Positions 27,521-37,045 are shown, numbered from the stretch's first letter. The stretch is 64,000 bases of DNA from Flagellimonas oceanensis (GCF_003992595.1 NZ_RZNA01000003.1:62001-126000); one strand, 5' to 3'. The notes: generated by a model not told the origin, from the letters alone. Made by a program: numbers and translations.

Positions 27521-28758
27521 TGGTTCTTTTAACTGCCGTCATCTTACTTTATATGGTCAATAGATTCTTTGATATTAAGAACCTGTTGAACCCTTTTGTG
27601 TTTTTTTACTTGTACCAAACCGTTTTTTGTTTTATTGCGCTTTCATATTACGAAAGGTATCCTGTGGAAATAAGCGAAGAACTGAAAAGACTACTGTTTT
27701 CAGCTTACATTCTCACCTTTGTTGGCGCCATGTTTTCTAGATACCTATTTCAAAAAGCAGGGATAAGATATGTTAAGTACAATGAAATAGGCATTGGCAG
27801 CAAACCATCACGAGCATTCTTAAACTCGGGTCTTTTAATATTGATTCTAGGCTTTTTGATTTTTGCATATTTCACTTACCGAACAGGGGGACTAATAATT
27901 TTCGGCGATGAAATCGAGAATGCAAGAATTGAAAAAAGGAAAGGGGCGGGCATGGTAAATGTCCTATTTATCTCATTTATGTTATATGGCTTTTTGGTAT
28001 TGTTGTTGGACAATCGTATATCAAAGGGAATAAAGGCGGTGAGCTTCATATTTGTAGCGTTCGCCCTTTTGTCCTTTGGAAGCAGAGCTCCGCTGATTAA
28101 GCTAATTGTTGCAATGTTCTTATTGATCGGGGTATTATCCTCAAAGAAATTTACCATAGGAAAATATTTCCAGATAGGTTTGTTTTCTATATTGATCGTG
28201 GTGGTCCTGGGTGCTTTGAGAACCAACCTTAAAGGAGATGTTGGCTTTATTGATTTAGTTTTGTCTAGAGCAGGATGGAGACCCTTTGTCAACATACAAA
28301 ATCTTCAAAGAATTTTTGATTTTTTCCCGGAACAGCATCCATTCCTATATGGGGAAACCTACATATATGATCTGAAAATATTATTGCCGGGCCACAACCC
28401 TAACTTTGGCACACAACTAAAGGAAATAATGAATTGGGAATTTGATGGCGGCAGTATAACACCTACTTTTTTGGGTATTGGATACATAAATTTTGGGAAG
28501 TCGGCATTTTTTCTCTACCCTCTGATGTATGGTTTCTTTTTTAATTCCATTTACCAATTGTTTTTTTATAAACCCGTATCAAACAATTTTAAAGTGGTTT
28601 TTTTGATATTGTTTTCTATTGGGATAGCTGGCTCACTTAGCACAGGGCTATTGCCGGCACTCATAGCCAATACCGTTTTTCTGTTATTTTGTGTTGTGGT
28701 ACATATAGTGTTCAAGCAGTTATTTATGAAGAAACCATTTAGGTTAAAATTTGATTGA
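27520..28758 (+). CDS. wzy: O-antigen/oligosaccharide repeat-unit polymerase (Wzy-like)
   Basis: This 412-residue protein has ten or more membrane segments and one larger periplasmic loop late in the protein (about residues 250-320, EQHPFLYGETYIYDLKILLP). This layout, together with VFFYLYQTVFC and LLSFGSRAPLIKL, fits the oligosaccharide repeat unit polymerase family. It should link repeat units on the periplasmic side. The start overlaps the sialyltransferase-like stop by 1 base. It is the last gene of this plus-strand run; the next gene is convergent with a 3-base gap. Confidence 0.78.
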   Translation: MVLLTAVILLYMVNRFFDIKNLLNPFVFFYLYQTVFCFIALSYYERYPVEISEELKRLLFSAYILTFVGAMFSRYLFQKAGIRYVKYNEIGIGSKPSRAFLNSGLLILILGFLIFAYFTYRTGGLIIFGDEIENARIEKRKGAGMVNVLFISFMLYGFLVLLLDNRISKGIKAVSFIFVAFALLSFGSRAPLIKLIVAMFLLIGVLSSKKFTIGKYFQIGLFSILIVVVLGALRTNLKGDVGFIDLVLSRAGWRPFVNIQNLQRIFDFFPEQHPFLYGETYIYDLKILLPGHNPNFGTQLKEIMNWEFDGGSITPTFLGIGYINFGKSAFFLYPLMYGFFFNSIYQLFFYKPVSNNFKVVFLILFSIGIAGSLSTGLLPALIANTVFLLFCVVVHIVFKQLFMKKPFRLKFD

Positions 28759-28761
28759 AAA

Positions 28762-29829
28762 TCATTTCCTAAAGGCATTAATAAAAGGCTTTTCGATATA
28801 TGTATATACCAGAAGGCTGATTCCAAAAGTTAGAGAAACACAAATAGCAAAGTTCAATCCTGCTCCAACATTTTTAAAAAGTTCATAATTGTTGAGTGTG
28901 TAAAAGGTAAGAGGATGAATAAGATATATGGAGTAACACATTTCACCACATTTGTCCAAAAACACCTGGAATGGTCTGGGGAAAGAGTATTCAAGCTTGT
29001 AGGCGGAGAGAACCATGGATGCGGATAGCACAGAGAAAACAAAACGATTTATGCCTCCTACCAGATTGACACGGTCTCCTGATACGGGGTATATTATAAA
29101 TCCAATTAAACCAAATAACAATATCAATCCAAAAATGAGATTATTTTTCCGGGTCTTCCCAAATAGCTTTACGATAACAATTCCCGAGAAAAATAGAAAA
29201 AACTGATTGAAAGGGTTAATGTAGGATTTCCAATTAGAAGATAAACTATTGGTTTCATCTATTACAAAAAAGGCAAAATAGGCTCCGATCAAAACAGAAA
29301 TTCCAAAAAGGATATAAAGTAATTTTTGACCCCATCTTTCGAGAAAGATAATCAAGGGAAAAATGGAATAGAAAACCAGTTCATTGCCAATGGACCACGC
29401 TCCTGTGGATATATATCTTTCGGGAGCATAAAAGCCAAACATTCCAGTAAGGTTTAAAATTAGGGTCGCCGCGGGACGTGCTTTACTGAAGTAAACCTCC
29501 CAGTCCCTTAAAAGAAAGATGGTCAATAATGTCACCAATATCAATAATGGATAGATTCTAAGTGACCTCCTTACAAAATATTTTTTTAAAGTTTGGACAT
29601 TAAGCTTTTCCGAATACACCCAATAAAGGGTTAAACCACTTAAAATGTAGAAAATGGAAACACCGTACACGCCAATTCTCCCTAAGAAGGTAGAGGAATC
29701 GAAATACCCATAAATCCATGAAGAATAATGGTATATCATTATTAATATAGCCATTATTCCCCTTAGATGGTGGAGTCCTGAAATTCTGTTGTTCTTCAAA
29801 GTCAAGTATTGCTCGCTAAAATTAATCAC
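28762..29829 (-). CDS. Acyltransferase 3 family protein (OafA-like)
   Basis: This 355-residue protein with about ten membrane segments carries the family signature near the N-terminus: GLHHLRGIMAILIMIYHY, including the catalytic-type His and Arg. The block TGAWSIGNELVFYSIFPLII follows in the middle. Such proteins O-acetylate sugars of O-antigens or capsules. It is the only minus-strand gene in the polysaccharide cluster, convergent with wzy and divergent from the GT4 gene, which suggests separate expression or later insertion. Confidence 0.9.
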   Translation of the reverse strand: MINFSEQYLTLKNNRISGLHHLRGIMAILIMIYHYSSWIYGYFDSSTFLGRIGVYGVSIFYILSGLTLYWVYSEKLNVQTLKKYFVRRSLRIYPLLILVTLLTIFLLRDWEVYFSKARPAATLILNLTGMFGFYAPERYISTGAWSIGNELVFYSIFPLIIFLERWGQKLLYILFGISVLIGAYFAFFVIDETNSLSSNWKSYINPFNQFFLFFSGIVIVKLFGKTRKNNLIFGLILLFGLIGFIIYPVSGDRVNLVGGINRFVFSVLSASMVLSAYKLEYSFPRPFQVFLDKCGEMCYSIYLIHPLTFYTLNNYELFKNVGAGLNFAICVSLTFGISLLVYTYIEKPFINAFRK

Positions 29830-29899
29830 TTTTTGGAAGAAGTTTGATTAATATTGTAAACAAAGTAAAATTAAACTGGCATAGAAAAAATTGAGATAA

Positions 29900-30991
29900 A
29901 TGCGGATAGCAATTTTAGGTACTAGGGGAATACCGAACAATCATGGTGGTTTTGAGCAATTTGCTGAATATCTTTCGCAATATTTGTATGAAAAGGGCCA
30001 TGAAGTTTATGTTTATAATTCTCAGCTGCACCCCTATCAAGAAACTATTTGGAAAGGAGTAAACATTGTTCATTGTAAAGACTTGGAGGATAAGCTCGGC
30101 ACTTTTGGTCAATTTATCTATGACTTTAATTGTATTAGGGACTCTAGGAAAAGAAAATTTGACATAATACTTCAATTGGGTTATACCAGCAGTTCCGTTT
30201 GGGGGTGGTATTTGCCAAATAGTTCTGTGATTGTTACCAACATGGATGGCTTGGAATGGAAGCGAACCAAATATAGAAAGGGAGTAAGGCGGTTTTTAAA
30301 ATATGCAGAGAAATTAGCCGTCAAAACAAGTGATTATTTTGTTTCTGATTCCATTGGCATCCAAAAATACCTTTCAGAGAAATATAACCTGGAATCAGTT
30401 TATATTCCCTATGGAGCAAATGTTTTTGAAAGTCCAATACCTGAAGTGATAAAAAAATATGGATTGACAAATAACGGCTATAATATGCTAATAGCAAGAT
30501 TGGAGCCAGAAAACAATATTGAGACTGTTTTAGATGGCCATGTTCTGAGTGAATCTAAAATCCCATTTTTGGTAATTGGAAAGCATGAAACAAAATATGG
30601 TGAATATTTAAAGAAGAAATACTCCAATAATAAATGCATTCGGTTTTTGGGAGGGATTTATAATAACAATCATCTTAACAACCTAAGATTTTTTTCAAAC
30701 TTGTATTTCCATGGTCACTCTGTTGGCGGAACAAATCCATCTTTGTTAGAGGCCATGGCTTCAGGGGCATTGATTGCTGCACATAACAATGTTTTTAATC
30801 GAAGCATATTGGGTCAGGATGCAGTGTACTTTAAATCTTCCGAAGATGTTTCAAAAATAATGAATGTTCAGAAATCCGAGTGTTTAAGTTATGTTAGGAA
30901 TAATACGGATAAAGTTGTTCAATTTTATTCGTGGTCAAAAATCAACCAAGCTTATGAGGAGTATTTGGTCAAATGCTTTGCTAAGCAGTAA
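29900..30991 (+). CDS. GT4 glycosyltransferase with DUF1972-type N-terminus
   Basis: This 363-residue GT-B enzyme starts with IAILGTRGIPNNHGGFEQFAEYL, the mark of the DUF1972/GT4 rhamnosyltransferase-like group, and later has NMDGLEWKRTKY, LIARLEPENNIE and GTNPSLLEAMASG, where the Glu contacts the sugar nucleotide. A rhamnosyl donor is plausible because of the rfb genes but not shown. It begins 70 bases after the divergent acyltransferase gene and overlaps the next gene. Confidence 0.9.
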   Translation: MRIAILGTRGIPNNHGGFEQFAEYLSQYLYEKGHEVYVYNSQLHPYQETIWKGVNIVHCKDLEDKLGTFGQFIYDFNCIRDSRKRKFDIILQLGYTSSSVWGWYLPNSSVIVTNMDGLEWKRTKYRKGVRRFLKYAEKLAVKTSDYFVSDSIGIQKYLSEKYNLESVYIPYGANVFESPIPEVIKKYGLTNNGYNMLIARLEPENNIETVLDGHVLSESKIPFLVIGKHETKYGEYLKKKYSNNKCIRFLGGIYNNNHLNNLRFFSNLYFHGHSVGGTNPSLLEAMASGALIAAHNNVFNRSILGQDAVYFKSSEDVSKIMNVQKSECLSYVRNNTDKVVQFYSWSKINQAYEEYLVKCFAKQ

Positions 30992-32162
30992 AAATCAGCT
31001 TTTCGGCAATTCAATTCTTTTTTTTATTGCAAGTCAATTTTATGGGAATGCGTTGGTCTCAATAGCTTTAGGGCTTTTGATTGGAATGGGGTTACTAAAA
31101 TTTGCTTTTGATAAAAAAAGCAGAAACATTAAAAAAGTTCCGCTTCTACTTCTTTTTTTCCCCATTTTCTTCACATCAAATTTTATTTCCGCAGTAATTA
31201 ACAGTTATGATTTCTATGACATTGGAAAAGCTTTTAAGTTACTTCCCTTCATATATTTTCCTTTTATTTTTTTGATAGGCAAAAAGTTTTTTTTGGACAA
31301 AACATTCAGAGAGAAGTGCCGAAAGGTATATTTTTTTTCCGCTACGTTGAATTTTCTAGTACTATTGTTTTGGGCGCTTTTCAGAACAGTAGAAACGGGC
31401 AATTTTATTTTCTTAACATATAACAACCTCGCTTCTGTTTTTGGTTTACAGCCAATTTATCTTAGCGCCTTTTACATTGTCGCTGTGTTATTTGGTGTTG
31501 AGCTCTTTTTTAAAAACAAAACCAATACGAAAGCCTTGTATCTCATAGGGTCACTTATTCTTGTTATTGGTGTAATTCTTTTGGCTTCTCGAACAAGCTG
31601 GATTATCTTAATCATGGTCTTGCCAATTAAGCTGTACCCTTTTTTTAAAAGAAAGATTATTTTTTGGAGTCTAATACTGTCATTTGGATTAATTGCTACA
31701 AGTATGGTATTTCTAAGTCCTACCTTAAGGTCAAGATTGGTTGGTGTCCATGCTAATGTTGCTTCTTATTCCGGCCTGGACTTGAGAGTCAAGATCTGGA
31801 AAAATGCATTAAAATTGATTGAAGAAGAGCCACTTTTCGGATATGGTATGAACAATTCAGATGAAGCCTTAAAAAACAGATATATGGAGACCAATTTTAG
31901 AAGAGCATATATATATGGACTAAATACACATAATCAATATCTTCAAACTTGTCTTGATTCGGGTCTCATAAGTCTATTGTTTTTGATTTTAATTGTTTTT
32001 GCTCTCCCTTTTTTCTACAAATTGGATAGAGACGCTATCCTTTTTATCGTCATTATCTCTTTATCTCTATTAACAGAATCTTATTTTAGGCGTTTTAATG
32101 GAATAATTTTCTTTACTTTTTTTTATCTCTATTTCGTACCCAGTTCAATTAAGAAGCATTAA
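30954..32162 (+). CDS. O-antigen ligase/polymerase family membrane protein
   Basis: This protein of about 402 residues has roughly ten membrane segments and, in the second half, the conserved Wzy_C/WaaL region: VKIWKNALKLIEEEPLFGYG, NNSDEALKNRY and THNQYLQTCLDSG. The His of THNQYL is the conserved one of this family. It could be a second polymerase or a ligase; the other polymerase candidate lies at 27520. I choose the ATG at 30954, 38 bases inside the GT4 gene; the frame can extend to 30891. Confidence 0.83.
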   Translation: MRSIWSNALLSSKNQLFGNSILFFIASQFYGNALVSIALGLLIGMGLLKFAFDKKSRNIKKVPLLLLFFPIFFTSNFISAVINSYDFYDIGKAFKLLPFIYFPFIFLIGKKFFLDKTFREKCRKVYFFSATLNFLVLLFWALFRTVETGNFIFLTYNNLASVFGLQPIYLSAFYIVAVLFGVELFFKNKTNTKALYLIGSLILVIGVILLASRTSWIILIMVLPIKLYPFFKRKIIFWSLILSFGLIATSMVFLSPTLRSRLVGVHANVASYSGLDLRVKIWKNALKLIEEEPLFGYGMNNSDEALKNRYMETNFRRAYIYGLNTHNQYLQTCLDSGLISLLFLILIVFALPFFYKLDRDAILFIVIISLSLLTESYFRRFNGIIFFTFFYLYFVPSSIKKH

Positions 32163-32171
32163 AAACCATCG

Positions 32172-32179
32172 TATCTTTG
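32172..32179 (+). promoter_or_regulatory. Candidate -7 box just before the initiating transferase
   Basis: TATCTTTG fits TAnnTTTG and ends only 4 bases before the ATG at 32184. If used, transcription would begin about at the start codon, giving a leaderless or nearly leaderless message. No TTTG -33 element is visible at the right distance. Confidence 0.3.
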
Positions 32180-32183
32180 AATA

Positions 32184-33536
32184 ATGTTTTTCAGACAACA
32201 CAGATATTCCAACTTAATAACACCTATTTCAACAGGAATGGACTTGCTGATTGTAAATTTGTTCTTATATATACTTCCAATCAACTTTCAGACCCCGCTT
32301 CTCATTCATTTTTATATTACCCTTGCTTGGATAGTTATATCCACTAAAAACAACTTCTATACTGTTTATAGATTTTCAAAAGTCACCCATATACTTCGGT
32401 TGATTTTTGTGCAATTTGTCTTTTTCTTTTTAATGCTATATGCATTTATTGGGTTTTTTAAACAACCGATTATTAGTAGGCTAGCTTTAGGAGAGTATTT
32501 TGTTCTAGTTTTTTCTTTAATATCAATAATCAAATTATTTAGCTATTTCTTGTTGATGGAGTACAGGGAAAGGGTAAAGGGCAATCTGCGTAATGTTGTT
32601 ATAATTGGGAAAAACAAGAAAACAGATCAGTTAAGAAAGGTTTTTGAAGAAAGGACAGAGTTTGGGTATAATTTCACAAAACAATTTTCACCAAAATCAG
32701 CGGGCTTTGATCTAGAACATTGTTTTGAGTACGTGTTGGGAAACAGTATTGATGAAATTTATTGTTCCGTGTCAGAGCTTAAGAACGAGGAGATTGCGAA
32801 ATTTATAAGTTTTGCCGACAACAACTTAAAAACGCTAAAGTTTATACCAGACAACAAAAATATATTTTCCAAAAAGCTGAAGTTTGAGTATTATGACTAC
32901 ATTCCTGTTCTATCCCTTAGGGATATCCCATTGGACAGCCCCATAAATTCATTTATTAAAAGGAGTTTTGATATAGTTTTTTCTTTACTTGTAATTCTAG
33001 GCCTACTATCATGGCTCACCCCTATTCTGGCAATATTGATTACTTTGGAATCCAAAGGACCGGTATTTTTTAGGCAAACCAGAAACGGTATCGATAACAG
33101 GGAATTTTATTGCTATAAATTCCGGTCAATGGCACCAAATAAAAATGCTGATGACATTCAAGCTACCAAGAACGACATGCGCATTACAAAAATTGGAAAA
33201 TTCATCAGAAAAACGAGTATAGACGAGCTTCCACAATTTTATAATGTGTTGTTTGGAACTATGTCTGTTGTTGGCCCGCGTCCACATATGGTAAAGCACA
33301 CCAATGAATATGCAACAAGTGTAGACAAGTATATGGTCCGTCATTTTGTGAAACCGGGGATTACAGGGTTGGCACAAGTTCGTGGATATCGCGGGGAAAT
33401 TGAGCAAGAAGCCGACATCCAAAACAGGATTAAGTTCGATATTTTTTACATTGAAAACTGGTCGTTGTTCCTAGACTTAAAGATTATGCTCCAAACAGTG
33501 TTAAATGCATTTAAAGGGGAGGCCAAAGCGTATTAA
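32184..33536 (+). CDS. Polyprenyl-phosphate glycosylphosphotransferase (WcaJ-like)
   Basis: This 450-residue enzyme starts repeat-unit assembly by transferring a sugar phosphate to undecaprenyl phosphate. It has four N-terminal membrane segments, a soluble middle part, a fifth membrane segment at KRSFDIVFSLLVILGLLSW, and the bacterial sugar transferase domain with GPVFFRQTRNG, YKFRSM, RKTSIDELPQFYNVL, MSVVGPRPH and KPGITGLAQVRGYRGE. It sits at the end of the cluster, 21 bases after the ligase-like gene, and is followed by the UDP-glucuronate decarboxylase gene after 6 bases. Confidence 0.94.
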   Translation: MFFRQHRYSNLITPISTGMDLLIVNLFLYILPINFQTPLLIHFYITLAWIVISTKNNFYTVYRFSKVTHILRLIFVQFVFFFLMLYAFIGFFKQPIISRLALGEYFVLVFSLISIIKLFSYFLLMEYRERVKGNLRNVVIIGKNKKTDQLRKVFEERTEFGYNFTKQFSPKSAGFDLEHCFEYVLGNSIDEIYCSVSELKNEEIAKFISFADNNLKTLKFIPDNKNIFSKKLKFEYYDYIPVLSLRDIPLDSPINSFIKRSFDIVFSLLVILGLLSWLTPILAILITLESKGPVFFRQTRNGIDNREFYCYKFRSMAPNKNADDIQATKNDMRITKIGKFIRKTSIDELPQFYNVLFGTMSVVGPRPHMVKHTNEYATSVDKYMVRHFVKPGITGLAQVRGYRGEIEQEADIQNRIKFDIFYIENWSLFLDLKIMLQTVLNAFKGEAKAY

Positions 33537-33542
33537 AATTAT

Positions 33543-34520
33543 ATGAAAAAAACACTCATTACCGGAGCAGCCGGATTTTTAGGTTCTCACCTTTGTGACA
33601 GATTCATAGCCGAAGGCCACCATGTCATTGGTATGGATAACCTCATTACTGGCGACATTAAGAATATAGAACACTTGTTTCATTTAAAGCGGTTTGATTT
33701 TTTCCATCACGATGTGACCAAGTTTGTCCATGTCCCGGGAAAAATGGATTATATCCTTCATTTTGCATCTCCTGCGAGTCCAATCGATTATTTGAAGATT
33801 CCTATTGACACTCTAAAAGTTGGGTCATTAGGGACTTTGAACTTGTTGGGCCTTGCCAGAGACCACGGAGCGCGAATTCTTGTGGCGTCGACTTCTGAGG
33901 TATATGGAGATCCTCTGGTTCATCCGCAAAACGAAGACTATTTTGGAAATGTAAGCCCCATTGGTCCACGTGGGGTGTATGATGAAGCAAAACGTTTTAT
34001 GGAGTCTATTACCATGGCCTATCACAGGCATCACGGATTGGATACACGAATCGTTCGGATTTTCAACACCTACGGTTCCCGTATGAGATTGAATGATGGT
34101 CGCGTGGTTCCCGCATTTATGGGACAAGCGCTCCGCGGTGAAGATTTGACCGTTTTTGGGGATGGCTCGCAATCCCGTTCCTTTACCTACATCGATGACC
34201 AAATCGAGGGAATCTATCGCTTGTTGATGAGTGATTATGTTGAGCCCATCAATATTGGGAATCCGGATGAGACCACCATTCTCGAATTCGCCGAAGAAAT
34301 CATCAAACTAACAGAGACCGACCAAAAAATCATATTCAAGCCTCTGCCACAAGATGACCCCATGCAACGTCAGCCCGATATTTCCCGTGCTAAGGAAATT
34401 TTGGATTGGGAACCCAAGGTACATCGTTCAGAAGGACTGAAAAAAGTATTCGAATACTTTAAATCCCTTTCTCATGATCAGTTATGGGAGGCGCATAGAG
34501 ATTTCTCTCCAAATAACTAG
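33543..34520 (+). CDS. UDP-glucuronate decarboxylase (UDP-xylose synthase-like)
   Basis: This 325-residue extended SDR enzyme has [34 protein letters not shown] and [10 protein letters not shown] (catalytic Tyr and Lys), followed by [10 protein letters not shown], which together point to UDP-glucuronate decarboxylases. It would supply UDP-xylose. Its base composition is less A+T-rich than the cluster before it and more like purD downstream, so it may be an older chromosomal gene at the cluster border. Confidence 0.9.
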   Translation: MKKTLITGAAGFLGSHLCDRFIAEGHHVIGMDNLITGDIKNIEHLFHLKRFDFFHHDVTKFVHVPGKMDYILHFASPASPIDYLKIPIDTLKVGSLGTLNLLGLARDHGARILVASTSEVYGDPLVHPQNEDYFGNVSPIGPRGVYDEAKRFMESITMAYHRHHGLDTRIVRIFNTYGSRMRLNDGRVVPAFMGQALRGEDLTVFGDGSQSRSFTYIDDQIEGIYRLLMSDYVEPINIGNPDETTILEFAEEIIKLTETDQKIIFKPLPQDDPMQRQPDISRAKEILDWEPKVHRSEGLKKVFEYFKSLSHDQLWEAHRDFSPNN

Positions 34521-34541
34521 ACAAAAGTTCCTGTCAAAACG

Positions 34542-34549
34542 TATTTTTG
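34542..34549 (+). promoter_or_regulatory. Candidate -7 promoter box for purD
   Basis: TATTTTTG matches TAnnTTTG and lies 15 bases before the purD ATG, in the 44-base gap after the decarboxylase gene. No clear -33 TTTG is present. Confidence 0.4.
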
Positions 34550-34564
34550 CCAAAACGTTGAATC

Positions 34565-35836
34565 ATGAATATTCTGGTCTTAGGCTCTGGCGGTCGTGAA
34601 CATGCCATTTCACTTAAAATCTCTGAAAGCACTAAAGCATCTAAACTTTTTGTAGCGCCTGGTAACGCCGGGACCTCTGAAATAGCCACAAATGTTGAGG
34701 TAGAGGTAAACGATTTTGAAGCCATCAAGCAATTGGTGTTGAAAGAAAATATCGAGTTGGTTGTAGTGGGCCCGGAAGACCCCTTGGTCAATGGAGTACA
34801 TGATTTCTTTCTGAATGATACCGAGCTTACATCCATACCCGTTATCGGACCGGAAAAAGCTGCTGCAGAACTCGAAGGAAGTAAGGAATTCGCCAAAGAG
34901 TTCATGATGAGGCATAATATTCCCACGGCTGCTTACGAAAGTTTTACCAGTGAAACATTGGAGAAAGGATACGCATTTTTGGAAACACTGAAACCACCAT
35001 ATGTTTTAAAAGCGGATGGACTTGCCGCAGGAAAAGGTGTTTTGATTCTGCAAGATTTGCAAGAAGCCAAAGACGAGCTCAAATCTATGCTGCTCGATTC
35101 CAAATTTGGAAATGCCAGCGCCACGGTGGTGATTGAAGAGTTCTTGGATGGGATTGAACTGAGCTGTTTTGTCCTGACTGATGGAACCAACTACAAGATT
35201 CTGCCAACCGCCAAAGACTATAAAAGAATAGGCGAGGGAGATACTGGACTCAACACAGGGGGTATGGGCGCTATTTCCCCAGTTCCTTTTGCAGATTCCA
35301 TCTTTATGGACAAGATAGAGCGTCAAATCGTAAAACCGACCGTAGAGGGTCTTAAAAAGGATGATTTGCCTTATGTGGGCTTTATCTTCATCGGTTTGAT
35401 AAAGGTCGGTGAAGAGCCCAAAGTAATCGAATACAATGTTCGGATGGGTGACCCTGAGACCGAAGTAGTTATACCACGACTCAAAAGCGACTTGGTGGAA
35501 GTACTTCTCGCAATGGCCAACGGAACCTTGGACCAAGTAGACCTTCAAATTGACGAAAGGGCCGCAACTACGGTAATGGCCGTATCGGGAGGGTATCCTG
35601 AAGCTTATGAAAAAGGCAAGGAAATCACAGGTACGGAAAATATCAAGGATTCCATAGTGTTCCATGCGGGAACCAAACTGTCAGACGGAAAAGTGGTTAC
35701 CAATGGAGGGCGCGTGATAGCCATAACTTCCTTTGGAAAAGACTTTAAGGAAGCACTGAAAACATCCTATCAAAATATGGAGAAACTCCATTTTGATGGT
35801 ATGTATTACCGAAAGGATCTAGGATTCGATCTATAG
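34565..35836 (+). CDS. purD: Phosphoribosylamine-glycine ligase
   Basis: This 423-residue ATP-grasp enzyme makes glycinamide ribonucleotide in purine synthesis. Family blocks are ILVLGSGGREHAIS at the N-terminus, VVVGPEDPLVNG, YVLKADGLAAGKGV (ATP binding), DGTNYKILPTAKDYKRIG, NTGGMGAISP and EYNVRMGDPETE with metal-binding residues. Length is standard. Its 3' end overlaps the convergent small membrane gene by 6 bases. Confidence 0.98.
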   Translation: MNILVLGSGGREHAISLKISESTKASKLFVAPGNAGTSEIATNVEVEVNDFEAIKQLVLKENIELVVVGPEDPLVNGVHDFFLNDTELTSIPVIGPEKAAAELEGSKEFAKEFMMRHNIPTAAYESFTSETLEKGYAFLETLKPPYVLKADGLAAGKGVLILQDLQEAKDELKSMLLDSKFGNASATVVIEEFLDGIELSCFVLTDGTNYKILPTAKDYKRIGEGDTGLNTGGMGAISPVPFADSIFMDKIERQIVKPTVEGLKKDDLPYVGFIFIGLIKVGEEPKVIEYNVRMGDPETEVVIPRLKSDLVEVLLAMANGTLDQVDLQIDERAATTVMAVSGGYPEAYEKGKEITGTENIKDSIVFHAGTKLSDGKVVTNGGRVIAITSFGKDFKEALKTSYQNMEKLHFDGMYYRKDLGFDL

Positions 35837-36052
35837 GTAGGAGTGGGAGCTGATGCTCTTGTTTTCCTCGCCGTTGTCGTTGAAAATTTTCAACTGCTGC
35901 ATCCAGTATACCGCGGCAATCAAACCAATAACAAAGAAAATCCAGTTAATGGTGTTGGAACCCCACCAGCTGTGCATAAAACGGAAAAAATCCAATGGTG
36001 CGAAAAGGTAGTTTACAAATAAGTCCTCTATACCGTAAAAAAACTTGCTCAT
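35831..36052 (-). CDS. Small membrane protein, DUF6341-like
   Basis: This 73-residue protein has one clear membrane segment (INWIFFVIGLIAAVYWMQQL) after a Trp- and Phe-rich amphipathic stretch. I recall this family (DUF6341 from memory) as a regular neighbour of purD in flavobacteria. Function is unknown. It is convergent with purD (6-base overlap) and divergent from the DUF6427-like gene with a 39-base gap, which holds a candidate minus-strand -7 box TACTTTTG at 36072-36079. Confidence 0.72.
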   Translation of the reverse strand: MSKFFYGIEDLFVNYLFAPLDFFRFMHSWWGSNTINWIFFVIGLIAAVYWMQQLKIFNDNGEENKSISSHSYL

Positions 36053-36091
36053 GTTGGCTATATTTACTTTACAAAAGTAGCAAAAGATAGG

Positions 36092-37021
36092 ATGATTTCA
36101 AGCTTTTTCGGAAAAACTAAACCCATAAACTACATAGTTCTTGCCATCTTCCTGTTCCTGTTCTATTTTACCAATCTGTTTTTTCAACTTAACGGGCAGA
36201 AAATCAACCAAGTCATCCCCTTGGAATTGTTGTTGTTCTCGGTCTTATTGTTCTCGGTTTTCATCATCAATCAGATTGTAAGAACCGAAAAGGCAACAGA
36301 GTCCAACTCTTATACCATGCTCTTTTTTGTTTTGATGATCGTGACGTTTTCCGATGAACTGGTGCTCAGGTATGTGGATTTTGCCAACTTCTTTCTGCTC
36401 TTGGCCTTCTGGAGAATACTGTCCATTAAGTCCACTAGAAATGTGAAGCATAAGATTTTTGATGCCTCATTGCTGATTGCCATTGCGAGCCTGTTCTATG
36501 ATTGGGCAATCGCATTTATGCTTTTGGTTTTCTTTGTAATTGGGGTGTACGACCGTAAAACCCTAAAAAACTGGTTGGTCCCTTTTTTGGGAATGGCAAC
36601 CATATTCATACTTAGCTTCACGGTACTCAAACTTAAGGGGACACTCAACTTTTTTGAAGACCATTATCAATTTTCCCTTGGGCTTTTTACCACCAGATCT
36701 TTTTTTCAAGTACTCAACATAAAGACCTTGATTTATCTGATTTTGTCGGTTATGGTTTCCATGGTCGTATTTGTTCGACTTAGAAATGTAAGTGGTGGAA
36801 AGCTGTTGTTGTTGCGTATAGTGTTCCTCATATTTTTGCTGGGAACAACCCTGATACTCTTTACCCCGGCCGATGCTTCCCCGGTATTGCTCACTTTTTT
36901 CCCATCAGCTGTTTTTTTGACCAATTATTTCGAGGGCATCAAAAAGCGCAAGTTTCAAGAGGTAATGCTTATCGGCTGTATGGTTTTGGCCTGCACGCTT
37001 TTTGTGTTTCATTTGAATTAA
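36092..37021 (+). CDS. Polytopic membrane protein, DUF6427-like
   Basis: This 309-residue protein has about eight membrane segments and few charged residues. It resembles a flavobacterial family I recall as DUF6427 (from memory), encoded beside purD and the DUF4254 gene. No catalytic motif is visible. By its position between a small membrane protein and an LPS-type glycosyltransferase gene, an envelope role is plausible but unproven. Confidence 0.7.
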   Translation: MISSFFGKTKPINYIVLAIFLFLFYFTNLFFQLNGQKINQVIPLELLLFSVLLFSVFIINQIVRTEKATESNSYTMLFFVLMIVTFSDELVLRYVDFANFFLLLAFWRILSIKSTRNVKHKIFDASLLIAIASLFYDWAIAFMLLVFFVIGVYDRKTLKNWLVPFLGMATIFILSFTVLKLKGTLNFFEDHYQFSLGLFTTRSFFQVLNIKTLIYLILSVMVSMVVFVRLRNVSGGKLLLLRIVFLIFLLGTTLILFTPADASPVLLTFFPSAVFLTNYFEGIKKRKFQEVMLIGCMVLACTLFVFHLN

Positions 37022-37045
37022 GTACGGCATAAAGCAATATCTTTG
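37012..37045 (+). promoter_or_regulatory. Promoter of the DUF4254 gene
   Basis: TTTG at 37012-37015 and TATCTTTG at 37038-37045 form a Bacteroidota-type -33/-7 pair with a 22-base spacer, slightly longer than the usual 19. The ATG follows 15 bases after the -7 box. The -33 part overlaps the end of the DUF6427-like gene. Confidence 0.5.

Noticed and set aside
35006..35665. Minus-strand frame of 219 codons
   Set aside because: Antisense to purD, which is intact and conserved over this stretch.
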